A DNA stretch of 64,000 nucleotides from positions 1,426,001-1,490,000 of the forward strand of contig NZ_CP043575.1 in the NCBI RefSeq assembly GCF_014076495.1, given 5' to 3'. Numbering within the stretch: the first letter of the stretch is position 1; every line of letters begins with the position of its first letter. Below the pieces are notes generated by a model. That model worked only from the letters and a program-made list of their open reading frames with translations. It did no database searches and had not been told where the DNA came from. The position numbers and the translations under genes are program-made. This DNA is from Comamonas koreensis. Lineage in GTDB: Bacteria > Pseudomonadota > Gammaproteobacteria > Burkholderiales > Burkholderiaceae_C. Below are positions 25,843-34,676 of the stretch, in pieces.

Positions 25843-27432
25843 ATGCGAACTCTCTACAAAAACCTGGCCTGGGGCCTGCTGGCTGCCAGCAGCTTTGGGG
25901 CTGCCAACGCCCAGGCGCCGGCCACGCCCGTCAAGGGCGGCACCGTCACGTCCGTGGTCGCGCAAGAGCCGACCTCGCTGGTGTCCTTTCTCGACACCAA
26001 GACCGACAACCGCGATGTCAGCGCCAAGATCACCGAAGGCCTGCTGCGTTATGACGCCAAGTTCCAGCCCCAGCCCTTGCTGGCAACATCCTGGACGGTC
26101 AGCCCCGATGGCCTGCAGTACCGCTTCAAGCTGCGCGAGGGCGTCAAGTTCCATGATGGGCGCGACTTCAGCTCGGCCGATGTGCGCTATTCCTTCCTGA
26201 CCCAGAAGAAGCTCGGCCCGCGCGGCCGTATCACCTTGCAGAACCTGGAGCGGGTCGATACGCCCGATGCGCACACGGCGGTGCTGGTGCTGTCCAAGCC
26301 CGCGCCGTTTTTGCTCAAGTCGCTGTCATCGGCCGAGCTGCCCATCGTGCCGGCGCACCGCTATGGCGATGGCGACCCGCTGGGCAGCCCCAACGCCAAT
26401 GCGCCAGTGGGCACGGGCCCCTTCATCTTTGAGCAGTGGGTGCGTGGCAGCCATGTGATCCTCAAGCGCAACCCCCACTACTGGCGCCCGGGTGTGCCCC
26501 ATGTGGACCGGGTGGTGATCCGCTTTGTACGTGACCCTGCTGCCATCTCGGCCGCCATCGAAACCGGCGAGGCCGATGTGGCGCAGAACCTGGCCTTGGC
26601 CGACCTGGGCCGCTTGCTGCAAAAGCCCACGCTCAAGCTTGACGCCAGCTATGACGCGTTCCTGAACAATGCCTCCTTCCTGGAGTTCAACGTCGAGAAC
26701 CCGGTGCTGTCCAAGCCCCAGGTGCGCCATGCGATTGCCCATGCGGTGGACCGCAATTTCATCGTCAACAACGTCTACTACAAGCAGGCCGAGCTGGTGA
26801 ACTCGCCCATCCCCAAGGTGCTGGGCGCCTACTACGACGACAGCGAGTTCAACTACGGCTTTGATGTGGCCCGCGCCAACCAGCTGCTCGACAGCGCCGG
26901 CTACCCGCGCCAGGCCAATGGCCAACGCTTTGCGCTCAAGCTCACCTACATCCCGGGCGCGCAGTTCAAACAGACTGCCGAGTACCTGCGCTCGGCGCTC
27001 AACCGCGTGGGCATCAAGGTGGACATTCTGGACGGCGACCTGCCCACCTTTTTGAAGCGCGCCTACACCGCGCGTGAGTTTGACCTGAACCTCAATGGCC
27101 TGGGCCGCTTGTTTGATCCATCGGTCGGCGTGCAGCGCATCTACTGGTCCGACGGCATCAAGAACCCGCTGATCTGGATCAACGCCTCGCATTACAACAA
27201 CCCACAGGTCGACAACCTGTTCCGCCAGGCCGCTGTCGAGGTCGACGAGGCCAAGCGTGCCGCGCAGTTCCGCGAGATTCAGCAGATCGTTGGCCGTGAT
27301 CTCCCCGTCTACCCGATCGCCACCGTGCCCTCTGCGCTGCGGGTACACAGCACGCGGGTGCATGGGCTCAACAACAGCATTGACCTGACGTCTGGAGATT
27401 TTTCTGACCTGTGGCTGGAGGCTAGCAAATGA
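25843..27432 (+). CDS. ABC substrate-binding protein, family 5 (DppA/OppA-like)
   Basis: A 529-residue periplasmic binding protein with a signal peptide (LAWGLLAASSFGAANAQA). Mature motifs of SBP family 5: GGTVTSVVAQEPTSL, ITEGLLRYDAKFQPQPLLA, YRFKLREGVKFHDGRDFSSADV, and NAPVGTGPFIFEQWVRGSHV. It should deliver substrate to the DppBC-like permease encoded divergently. The stop overlaps the amidase start (ATGA). About 50% similar by eye to the second binding protein at 30241, so one may be a duplicate with shifted specificity. Confidence 0.88.
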   Translation: MRTLYKNLAWGLLAASSFGAANAQAPATPVKGGTVTSVVAQEPTSLVSFLDTKTDNRDVSAKITEGLLRYDAKFQPQPLLATSWTVSPDGLQYRFKLREGVKFHDGRDFSSADVRYSFLTQKKLGPRGRITLQNLERVDTPDAHTAVLVLSKPAPFLLKSLSSAELPIVPAHRYGDGDPLGSPNANAPVGTGPFIFEQWVRGSHVILKRNPHYWRPGVPHVDRVVIRFVRDPAAISAAIETGEADVAQNLALADLGRLLQKPTLKLDASYDAFLNNASFLEFNVENPVLSKPQVRHAIAHAVDRNFIVNNVYYKQAELVNSPIPKVLGAYYDDSEFNYGFDVARANQLLDSAGYPRQANGQRFALKLTYIPGAQFKQTAEYLRSALNRVGIKVDILDGDLPTFLKRAYTAREFDLNLNGLGRLFDPSVGVQRIYWSDGIKNPLIWINASHYNNPQVDNLFRQAAVEVDEAKRAAQFREIQQIVGRDLPVYPIATVPSALRVHSTRVHGLNNSIDLTSGDFSDLWLEASK

Positions 27433-28982
27433 CGACGACCATCGACTTTCCCAACGAATCCACCCTGAGCGAGAGCGCAGTAGCGTCGCCCGGCATTGCC
27501 GCCAGCCTGGCCTTTGCCAGCGCCCGTGCGCAGTTGCAAGCGCTGGCCGATGGCCGCGTCAGCGCGGTCGAGCTGCTGGAGCAGGCGCTGGCCCGCATCG
27601 AACGCCATGATGGCGAGCTCAATGCGATCCCGGTGCGGGCGATAGAGCAAGCCCGGCGCGATGCCCAGGCGGCAGACGCCGCCTTGCAGCGGGGCGAGCG
27701 CAAGCCATTGCTGGGCCTGCCGATCACGGTGAAGGAGAACTTTGATGTCGCCGGCCTGCCCACCACCGTGGGCAACCCGGACTACCGCAGCAATATCGCC
27801 CGGCAGGATGCGCCGGCAGTCGCGGCCTTGCGCGCGGCGGGGGCGGTGCTGATCGGCAAGAGCAATGTGCCGCTGGCGCTGAGCGATCTGCAAAGCTACA
27901 ACGCCGTGTACGGCAGCAGCAGCAACCCCTGGGATCTGCAGCGCACACCGGGCGGCTCATCGGGCGGCAGCGCGGCGGCCGTGGCGGCCGGCTTTGTCGC
28001 GCTGGAGCTGGGCACGGATATTGGTGGGTCGGTGCGCATCCCCGCGCACTTCAACGGCGTGTTTGGCCACAAGACCAGCTATGGGCTGATCTCGATGCGC
28101 GGCACCGGCGCGCCGCAAGGGCGCTTTAGCGCGCGTGATCTGTCGGTGGCCGGGCCGCTGGCGCGCACTGCGCTCGACCTGGAGCTGGCGCTGGAGCAGC
28201 TGCTTAACCTTGATCCGCTGCAGGCCAAGGGCTGGCAGGCGAGTCTGCCGCCACCGCGCCACCAGCGGCTGCAGGATTTTCGGGTGCTGGTGCTGGATGC
28301 CTGGCCGGGCCAGGAGGCGAGCCTGTCCGAGCAGCTGGTGATCGCGCGCGTCGTCAGCGCCTTGCAGGCCCAGGGCGTGCAGACCACGCAGTGGCGCGAT
28401 CTGCCGCCTGCGCAGCGCCCTGATCTGAGCGAGCAGCACCGCACCTACCGCAGCCTGCTGGGCTCGTCGGTGGCTAACGCGGCCCCGTTGACCGAGGCGC
28501 AGCAGCAGCGCCTGGCCGAGCTGGAGCCCGACGACCGCAGCGCCGAGGCCGCCTTGCTGCGCGCGCCCAGCCTGCCCCATGCCACCTGGCTGCAGGACAA
28601 CGAGCACCGCCATGCGCTGAGCCACCAGTGGGAGCAGCTGTTCCAGGACTATGACGTGGTGCTGACCCCCGTGGCACCGACGCCCGCTTTTGCGCACCAG
28701 CAGCAGGGCCACAAGGAGGAGCGCCGCTTTCCCGTGGCCTATGCCGATGGGGTGCGCGAGATCGGCTTTCGCGAGCTGTTTTACTGGGCCGGTTTGCCGG
28801 TGCTGCCAGGCCTGCCTGCGACCAGCTTTCCGGTCGGGCTGGACGATGACGGCCTGCCGATCAGCGCCCAGGTGGTCGGCCCCTATCTGGAAGACCGCAC
28901 CACGATTGCCTTTGCCCATGCCTGGGAGCAGGCCCAGGGCGGCTTTGTGGTGCCGCCCCGCTATGCGCAGGGGGATGCATGA
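27429..28982 (+). CDS. Amidase (amidase-signature family)
   Basis: A 517-residue hydrolase. The Ser-cisSer-Lys machinery is evident: Lys in LLGLPITVKENFDVAG, then the Gly/Ser-rich signature PGGSSGGSAAAVAAGF and GTDIGGSVRIPAHFNGVFGHK with the catalytic Ser. It would hydrolyse an amide, perhaps releasing the sulfur-bearing part of an imported peptide-like compound. It is translationally coupled at both ends (ATGA overlaps with the binding protein before and the flavoprotein after), so it clearly belongs to this pathway. Confidence 0.88.
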   Translation: MTTTIDFPNESTLSESAVASPGIAASLAFASARAQLQALADGRVSAVELLEQALARIERHDGELNAIPVRAIEQARRDAQAADAALQRGERKPLLGLPITVKENFDVAGLPTTVGNPDYRSNIARQDAPAVAALRAAGAVLIGKSNVPLALSDLQSYNAVYGSSSNPWDLQRTPGGSSGGSAAAVAAGFVALELGTDIGGSVRIPAHFNGVFGHKTSYGLISMRGTGAPQGRFSARDLSVAGPLARTALDLELALEQLLNLDPLQAKGWQASLPPPRHQRLQDFRVLVLDAWPGQEASLSEQLVIARVVSALQAQGVQTTQWRDLPPAQRPDLSEQHRTYRSLLGSSVANAAPLTEAQQQRLAELEPDDRSAEAALLRAPSLPHATWLQDNEHRHALSHQWEQLFQDYDVVLTPVAPTPAFAHQQQGHKEERRFPVAYADGVREIGFRELFYWAGLPVLPGLPATSFPVGLDDDGLPISAQVVGPYLEDRTTIAFAHAWEQAQGGFVVPPRYAQGDA

Positions 28983-30208
28983 GCGCCGTGCTGCAAGTGC
29001 TGCAGCCGCCACGGGAAGCGGCCAGCCCGGGCCCGGCCTTGGACGAGGCCGCCTTGCTGGCCCGCGCCCAGGCGCTGATCGGCAAGCTGGCCGCACTGGC
29101 GGAGGCGCATGACGCCAGTGGCGCTGCACCGGCGTCGCAGTTTGCGCTGCTGCACCAGGCCGACTTGCTGCGGCTGACCATTGCCCGCGAGGCCGGTGGC
29201 CATGGCGCCGGCCTGGCCAGCGCGCGTGCAGTGATGGGAGCCATTGCCCAGGGCGACCCGGCAGTCGCTTTGATTTTGGCGATGCACTACAGCAACCATG
29301 CGGCGATTGCCCGCTCGCAGCGCGCGGGGCAGGGCGAGTGGCCGCCAGCGCTGGCGGACGAGCTGATCGCAGCCAGCCTGCAAGGCCCCGCCTTGCTCAA
29401 CGCCGCCCAGGTGGAGCCGGAGCTGGGCTCCCCCTCGCACGGCGGCCTGCCAGCGGCGCGGGCCAGGCGCGTGGCCGGTGGCTGGCAGCTGAGCGGCCAC
29501 AAGGTCTATGTGACCGGCGGCCCGCTGCTGGCCTGGATCAGCGTGCTGGCGTTGACTGATGAGCCCGAGCCGCGCCTGGGCAGTTTTGTGCTGCCCCGAG
29601 GCACGGCCGGTGCGCGCCTGGTCGATACCTGGAACCCGCTGGGCATGCGCGCTACCGCAAGCCAGGACCTGGTGCTCGACGGCGCCTGGGTGCCCGACCA
29701 CCATGCGGTGGGCCTGCGCCCAGCCAGCCTGGGCCTGTAGCGCGAGGCCCATGGCATTGCCTGGTACTTCAGCCTGGTGGCAACGGTCTATGACGGCGCG
29801 GCGCGCTCAGCCCGCGACTGGCTGGGCGCTTTTTTGAACCAGCGCCGCCCCAGCGCGCTGGGCGGTGCCAACCTGGCGTCGCTCGCCACTGTGCAGGAAA
29901 AGTTTGGCGAGATCGAGGTATTGCTGCAGACCAGCGACTGGCTGCTGGACAGCCATGCCCGCGCCTACGACAGCGGCACGGCCCCCGATGGCCTGGTTGC
30001 CGTGGCCAAGCATGTGGCGGTGGACAACGCGCTGCGCGCGGTGCAGCTGGCGCTGGAGCTGGCCGGTAACCACGGCCTGGCGCGGCGCAATCCGCTGGAG
30101 CGCCATCTGCGCAATGTGCTGTGCAGCCAGATCCATTCACCGGCCAACAGCCTGATCCGCAGCAACACCGGCCGCGCGGCCTTGCAACGGCACCAGGCCG
30201 CTGCCTGA
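28979..30208 (+). pseudogene. SfnB/DszC-like flavoprotein with in-frame amber codon
   Basis: A second acyl-CoA-dehydrogenase-fold monooxygenase. The first 253 codons (28979-29737) cover the N-terminal and beta domains: FALLHQADLLRLTIAREAGG, ALILAMHYSNHAAIARSQR, GGWQLSGHKVYVTGGPLLAW. Then TAG (29738-29740) interrupts. The same frame continues at once with REAHGIAWYFSLVATVYDGA to QLALELAGNHGLARRNPLER and RNVLCSQIHSPAN, the complete C-terminal helical domain. A single base change (for example CAG or TGG to TAG) explains it. The full length would be about 409 residues, the same as the intact paralogue at 17787. Either a recent mutation, a sequencing error or, less likely, amber readthrough. Confidence 0.85.
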
Positions 30209-30240
30209 GCGCTGCCCTGTTTTTACCCTTGGTACCTCGC

Positions 30241-31863
30241 ATGTCTATTGATTCCGATTTCTCGCTCGCCACGCGCCGCCACTTTATGCTGGCCGCTGCT
30301 GCCTCCGGCATCGGCACGGCAGTTCCCAGCCTGGCCTGGGCGCAGGACAAGCCGCAAAAAGGCGGCACCCTGAACCTGCTGCTCTTTCCCGAGCCGCCAA
30401 CCCTGACGACGATTGCGCACACCGCCGGCTCGTCGGTGACGATCTCGGGCAAGGTCACCGAGGGGCTGCTGACCTATGACTTCAACCTCAACCCGCAGCC
30501 GCAGCTGGCTGTTGCCTGGTCGATCAGCCCCGATGGCCTGGTCTACCGCTTCCAGCTGCGCCAGGGCGTCAAATGGCATGACGGCAAGCCTTTTACCTCG
30601 GCCGATGTGGTGCACTCGATTGCCTTGCTCAAGGAGTTCCACCCCCGGGGCCGCGCCACCTTTGCGGGCGTGGCGGAGGTGCAGGCGCCCGACGCGCATA
30701 CCGTGGTGCTGCAGCTGAGCCGCCCCATCCCCTACCTGATCACGGCACTGGCGGCCTCAGAGTCGCCCATCGTGCCCAAGCACCTGTATGCCAGCGGCCG
30801 GGCCGATACCAACCCGGCGAACAATGCGCCGGTGGGCACGGGCCCCTTTGTGTTCAAGGAATGGTTGCGCGGCAGCCATGTGATCTACGAGCGCAACCCC
30901 CATTACTGGGATGGCGACAAGCCCTATATCGACCACCTGGTGGTGCGCTTTATCCCCGATGCCGCCGCGCGCACGGCGGCCATCGAAAGCGGCCAGGTGC
31001 AGATTGCGCCCAGCTCGCCGGTGCCCTTTGCCGAGGTGGAGCGCCTGCGCGCCAAGCCGGGCCTGCAGTTCGAGACCCGGGGCTACGAGTACATCAACAG
31101 CGTCTACCGGCTGGAGTTCAACCTGGAGAGCGAGCTGCTCAAGGACCTGCGCGTGCGCCAGGCCATTGCCCACGCGCTGCAGCGCGAGAACCTGCTCAAG
31201 GTGGCCTGGTACGGCCAGGGCAAGCTGACCACCGGGCCGGTGCACCCGGCGCTGAAAAAGTTCTATGTGCCCGATCTGCCGGTGCTGCCCTATGACCTCA
31301 AGCGTGCCGAGAAGCTGCTGGACGACGCGGGCCTCACGCGCGGCAAGGCCGGCGGCCAGTGGCGCGCGCGCTTGAACCTGACCCCCATCCCCAACGAGGG
31401 CGGCCAGCGCACGGGTGACTTCCTCAAGCAGGCCTTGGGGCGCATCGGCATCGATGTGCAGATCAACAGCCAGGACTTTGCCACCTACATCAAGCGCATC
31501 TACACCGACCGCGCCTTTGACCTGCATGTGAGCGCGATGAGCAACACCTTTGACCCGACGGTGGGCATCCAGCGCCTGTACTGGTCCAAGAGCTTTCAGC
31601 GCGGGCTGCCGTTCTCCAACGGCTCGCACTACGCCAGCCCTGAGGTGGACCGCCTGCTGGAGTCCGCCGCCGTCGAGATGAACGAGGCCCAGCGCATCCG
31701 CGAGGTGGCCGAGTTCCAGAAACACATCGCTACCGACCTGCCCGACATCACCCTGGTCGCCCCCGACATCTACACCATTGCCGACAAACGCGTGCGCAAC
31801 CACACCGTGGGCGCAGACGGCGTGGCCGGCAACCTGGCCGGCGTCTGGCTGGCCGCGTCCTGA
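30241..31863 (+). CDS. ABC substrate-binding protein, family 5, Tat-exported
   Basis: 540 residues. The N-terminus LATRRHFMLAAAASGIGTAVPSLAWA has the twin-arginine motif and cleavage site of a Tat signal, unlike the Sec signal of its neighbour at 25843. The mature part matches family 5: GGTLNLLLFPEPPTL, KVTEGLLTYDFNLNPQPQLA, YRFQLRQGVKWHDGKPFTSADV and NAPVGTGPFVFKEWLRGSHV. Both binding proteins likely feed the same DppBC-like permease. Tat export means it folds in the cytoplasm, perhaps with a cofactor or simply quickly. Confidence 0.87.
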   Translation: MSIDSDFSLATRRHFMLAAAASGIGTAVPSLAWAQDKPQKGGTLNLLLFPEPPTLTTIAHTAGSSVTISGKVTEGLLTYDFNLNPQPQLAVAWSISPDGLVYRFQLRQGVKWHDGKPFTSADVVHSIALLKEFHPRGRATFAGVAEVQAPDAHTVVLQLSRPIPYLITALAASESPIVPKHLYASGRADTNPANNAPVGTGPFVFKEWLRGSHVIYERNPHYWDGDKPYIDHLVVRFIPDAAARTAAIESGQVQIAPSSPVPFAEVERLRAKPGLQFETRGYEYINSVYRLEFNLESELLKDLRVRQAIAHALQRENLLKVAWYGQGKLTTGPVHPALKKFYVPDLPVLPYDLKRAEKLLDDAGLTRGKAGGQWRARLNLTPIPNEGGQRTGDFLKQALGRIGIDVQINSQDFATYIKRIYTDRAFDLHVSAMSNTFDPTVGIQRLYWSKSFQRGLPFSNGSHYASPEVDRLLESAAVEMNEAQRIREVAEFQKHIATDLPDITLVAPDIYTIADKRVRNHTVGADGVAGNLAGVWLAAS

Positions 31864-31887
31864 TCCCGTTCCCCCAAGGAGAAACCG

Positions 31888-32988
31888 ATGACAAGCCCTT
31901 CCGAAACATCGAACGTACAAGGTCAACAACCCAGCTCCCTTTGGTACACCCGCTGCCCGGTGCCGTCGCCACTGGGCATTGCCGCGCAGCACGGCTGGCT
32001 GCAGCAGGCCTTTGCGGCCCTGGGCATTGGGGTCGAGTCCATCTTTGACTCCAAGGACCGCAGTGTGCGCGAGAGCCATTTTGACCACCGCCTGCCCTGG
32101 TCCTTCCGCCAGGGCGGCAATATTCCGCCGATCTGGGCGCGCGCCAAGGGCAGCGATACACGCCTGGTGGCCATCACCTGGACAGACGAGTTCCAGGCGC
32201 TGGTGACCTTGCCGGGCCGGGGCATCGGCAAGCCCGAGGACCTGGCGGGCAAGCGCTTTGGCGTGCCCCAGCGCGTCAATGACCTGATCGATTTCCACCG
32301 CGCCACCGCCCTCAAGGGCCTGGTCTCGGGCCTGTCGCTGGTGGGCCTGCAGCACAGCGATGTGCAACTGGTCGATCTGGTGATCGAGGAGTCGGTGATC
32401 CAGCAGCATGGCACGCCCAGCCTGTTTGGGCTGCGCCGCCGCCACCCGTACTTCCGCGAGGCGGAGGCCTTGGTGCGCGGCGAGGTCGATGCGATCTTTG
32501 TCAAAGGCGCCGAGGGCCTCTTGGTGGCCAACCTGATCGGCGCGCAGCTGGTGAGCGAATTTGGCCGCCACCCCGACCCGCGCGTGCGCATCAACAATGG
32601 CACGCCGCGCACCTTGACGGTGGACGCCGCACTGGCCGACCAGCGCCCGGACCTGGTGCTGGCGCTGCTGCGCGTGGTGCAGCGCGCCGGCCGCTGGGCC
32701 CAGGCCCATCCCGATGAGACCCTGCGCTTTGTGGCCCGCGAGATCGCCACCAGCGAAGAGGCCATCCTGGCCTCCAACGGCGCCGATGTCCACCGCCATC
32801 TGGGCATCAGCCTGGAGCCCGAACTGGTCGATGCGATCGGCTACTTCAAGGACTTTTTGCTGGAGTGGGGCTTTTTGCCGGCCGATTTCTCGGTCACCGA
32901 CTGGGTCGATGCCCGGCCGCTGAACCGTTTGCTGGCCGAGAATGCGCCCGCGCAAAGCGTGGCGCAGCCCGAGGCGCTGCGGGCATGA
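31888..32988 (+). CDS. DszB-like desulfinase (SBP-fold)
   Basis: 366 residues, with no signal peptide although it has the periplasmic-binding-protein fold. It aligns by eye with DszB (2'-hydroxybiphenyl-2-sulfinate desulfinase, 365 residues). YTRCPVPSPLGIA corresponds to DszB YSNCPVPNALLTA around nucleophile Cys27. ESHFDHRLPWSFRQGGNIPP corresponds to VHFTYDQPAYTRFGGEIPP around His60 and Arg70. Here these are Cys23, His64 and Arg74, with the same 10-residue His-Arg spacing and the following Gly-Gly. Such enzymes release sulfite from sulfinates. It is coupled to the NmrA-like gene (ATGA) and follows the binding protein by 24 bp. A plain SsuA-like binding protein is the main alternative, but lack of a signal and the conserved triad argue against it. 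Confidence 0.75.
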   Translation: MTSPSETSNVQGQQPSSLWYTRCPVPSPLGIAAQHGWLQQAFAALGIGVESIFDSKDRSVRESHFDHRLPWSFRQGGNIPPIWARAKGSDTRLVAITWTDEFQALVTLPGRGIGKPEDLAGKRFGVPQRVNDLIDFHRATALKGLVSGLSLVGLQHSDVQLVDLVIEESVIQQHGTPSLFGLRRRHPYFREAEALVRGEVDAIFVKGAEGLLVANLIGAQLVSEFGRHPDPRVRINNGTPRTLTVDAALADQRPDLVLALLRVVQRAGRWAQAHPDETLRFVAREIATSEEAILASNGADVHRHLGISLEPELVDAIGYFKDFLLEWGFLPADFSVTDWVDARPLNRLLAENAPAQSVAQPEALRA

Positions 32989-33875
32989 GTGCGCACCCGC
33001 ATCCCCGCGTGCTGGTCTGCGGCGCGAGCGGCCGCCTGGGCCAGCTGCTGGTGCCGCGCCTGCTGGCCCGGCAAGCGCGACCCCGGGTGTTCGTGCGCCA
33101 GGCCGCTACTGCGCGGGCGCTGTGGGGCGATACCGTCGAGATAGCGCAGGGCTGTTTTGAGGATGCGGCCACCTTGGGCAAGGCGCTCGTCGGCATTGAG
33201 CGTCTCTTCCTGCTCTCTCCGATCAGCCCTGCGCTGGCCGAGCAGCAACTGCGCGTGGTCGAAGCCGCGCGCGCTGCCGGCGTGCGGCACATCGTCAAGC
33301 TCTCCGGCTCGGACTGGACCATAGCCCCGCCCGGCCATTCGCTGTCCGGCGATGCCCATGGCCGCATTGAAGAGGGACTGCAGGCCAGTGGCATCTCCCA
33401 TGTTGTGCTGCGCCCCAATGCCTGGATGCAGGTGGGTTTGTCGCGCATCGCCGGGGAGCTGCGCACCGGCGTTGTGATCCGCTCCCAGCACCTGGGCGCT
33501 GGTGTCTCCTATATCGATGCCCGCGACATCGCCGATGTTGCTGTTGAAGCGCTGCTGAACCCCGAGGCCGCCCAGCAGCGGCTGGGCGCCCCCGGCCCCT
33601 GGGTGCTGACCGGCAACCAGGCGCTGCGCCCGCAAAAACTGGCCGATATTGCATCGCGCCTGCTGGGCCGGCCCATCACCGCCTCCGCGCCTGTGGCCGC
33701 CCCCGCCGCGGCTGACCCGTTTATCGCGCAAGTGCATGGCGAGTTTTTTGCGTTGATGCGTGCGGGGCATGCGGCTGCGGTGACTGCCACGGTGCAGCAG
33801 GTGCTGGGGCGGGAGGCACGGACGGTGGAGGGGTTTTTGGCGGAGGAGCTGGGGGCTTTGGCTGTGGCAGTTTGA
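32985..33875 (+). CDS. NmrA/atypical SDR NAD(P)-binding protein
   Basis: 296 residues with a Rossmann fold. The dinucleotide-binding motif is VLVCGASGRLGQLLVPRLL; VRHIVKLSGSDWTIAPP, HGRIEEGLQASGISHVVLRPNAWMQ and YIDARDIADVA follow the NmrA/QOR2 pattern, where the usual Tyr-x3-Lys is replaced. Could be a reductase or a redox sensor. The start ATG overlaps the desulfinase stop, so it is the last gene of the plus-strand operon. A second, truncated copy of its C-terminal 80 residues lies at 38011-38262. The 3' end uses many G/T-rich codons. Confidence 0.82.
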   Translation: MSAHPHPRVLVCGASGRLGQLLVPRLLARQARPRVFVRQAATARALWGDTVEIAQGCFEDAATLGKALVGIERLFLLSPISPALAEQQLRVVEAARAAGVRHIVKLSGSDWTIAPPGHSLSGDAHGRIEEGLQASGISHVVLRPNAWMQVGLSRIAGELRTGVVIRSQHLGAGVSYIDARDIADVAVEALLNPEAAQQRLGAPGPWVLTGNQALRPQKLADIASRLLGRPITASAPVAAPAAADPFIAQVHGEFFALMRAGHAAAVTATVQQVLGREARTVEGFLAEELGALAVAV

Positions 33876-34009
33876 GGCGGAGGGAAGTAGGCTGGCAGTG
33901 CCCGGTGTGCATTAACGGCACCCCATCGGTTGGACGGATATCCAACTTGTGGGGATGCTGTTCAATCAGCGGGCAGGTGCCGACCTGCTTGGCATTTGGC
34001 GCCGCCTCG

Positions 34010-34345
34010 TCAGTTGACCATTGCCAAGCAGGCCTTGGAACAGGCCCTGCAGGTTTCCGCACATCGCACGCAATGGTCATGCTGGTGATGGGCGCACTCG
34101 TTCGCGCAGGCGAGGCAGATCTCGCTGCATAGCCTGCAGAAGTGTTTCGCCATTTCGCTGTTGCGCGCCATGGCACCCACGGAGAGCGAGCAGATGGCTG
34201 CGCAATCGACATCCAGCGCCATGCAGCGTGCCATCATCTTGGGATCGTCCTCTTTGAGGCATCCTGCAAAGCATTCGTTGCACGCAATCACGCAGGCGTT
34301 GCATGCGTCAATACAGGCCTGATAAGGGTTGGCGGTGGTGGTCAT
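34010..34345 (-). CDS. Four-helix-bundle copper-binding protein (Csp/DUF326 type)
   Basis: A 111-residue cytosolic-type copper storage protein. It is extremely Cys-rich (about 15 Cys) with repeated C-x3-C spacing: YQACIDACNACVIACNECFAGC, RCMALDVDCAAICSL, HFCRLCSEICLACANEC, CVRCAETCRACSKACL. These Cys line the inside of a four-helix bundle that holds Cu(I). ATG 34345 has AAGGAG directly upstream. No Tat or Sec signal, so it should act in the cytoplasm. Stands alone; the 134 bp to its right neighbour gene contain nothing notable. Confidence 0.9.
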   Translation of the reverse strand: MTTTANPYQACIDACNACVIACNECFAGCLKEDDPKMMARCMALDVDCAAICSLSVGAMARNSEMAKHFCRLCSEICLACANECAHHQHDHCVRCAETCRACSKACLAMVN

Positions 34346-34676
34346 CACAGTCTCCTTTTGCAAAACCTTGTTGTACGGCTTGTGCGCAGCTGAAGCTGTA
34401 GGAGTGACGCGTTCATTTCCTCTGCATCCAGTTCGGCATGCAACTGGCCAAAGGTGAACCGAGGTTGGAGCTGGGGTGGCAGCACTGGGGTCATAGCGCC
34501 ACTTCAACCTATAGCGCTCATTCGGCCTACATAAGTTTCCGGTACCCGCTGAGAGGCGTAGAACTAGCTTCAACGTAGACTGGTGGAAATAACTGCTTGA
34601 AGGATCTGCCGCTGGTAGGGCGTTCCGCACACTCCAGGGTATGAATCCAAAAGACGTATAGCGGTGTATAGCGCAC
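34346..34676. other. Intergenic, no feature seen
   Basis: 331 bp of mixed composition between divergent genes. No plausible ORF, hairpin with T-run or recognised operator was found; it presumably holds the copper-protein and hydrolase promoters. Confidence 0.5.
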
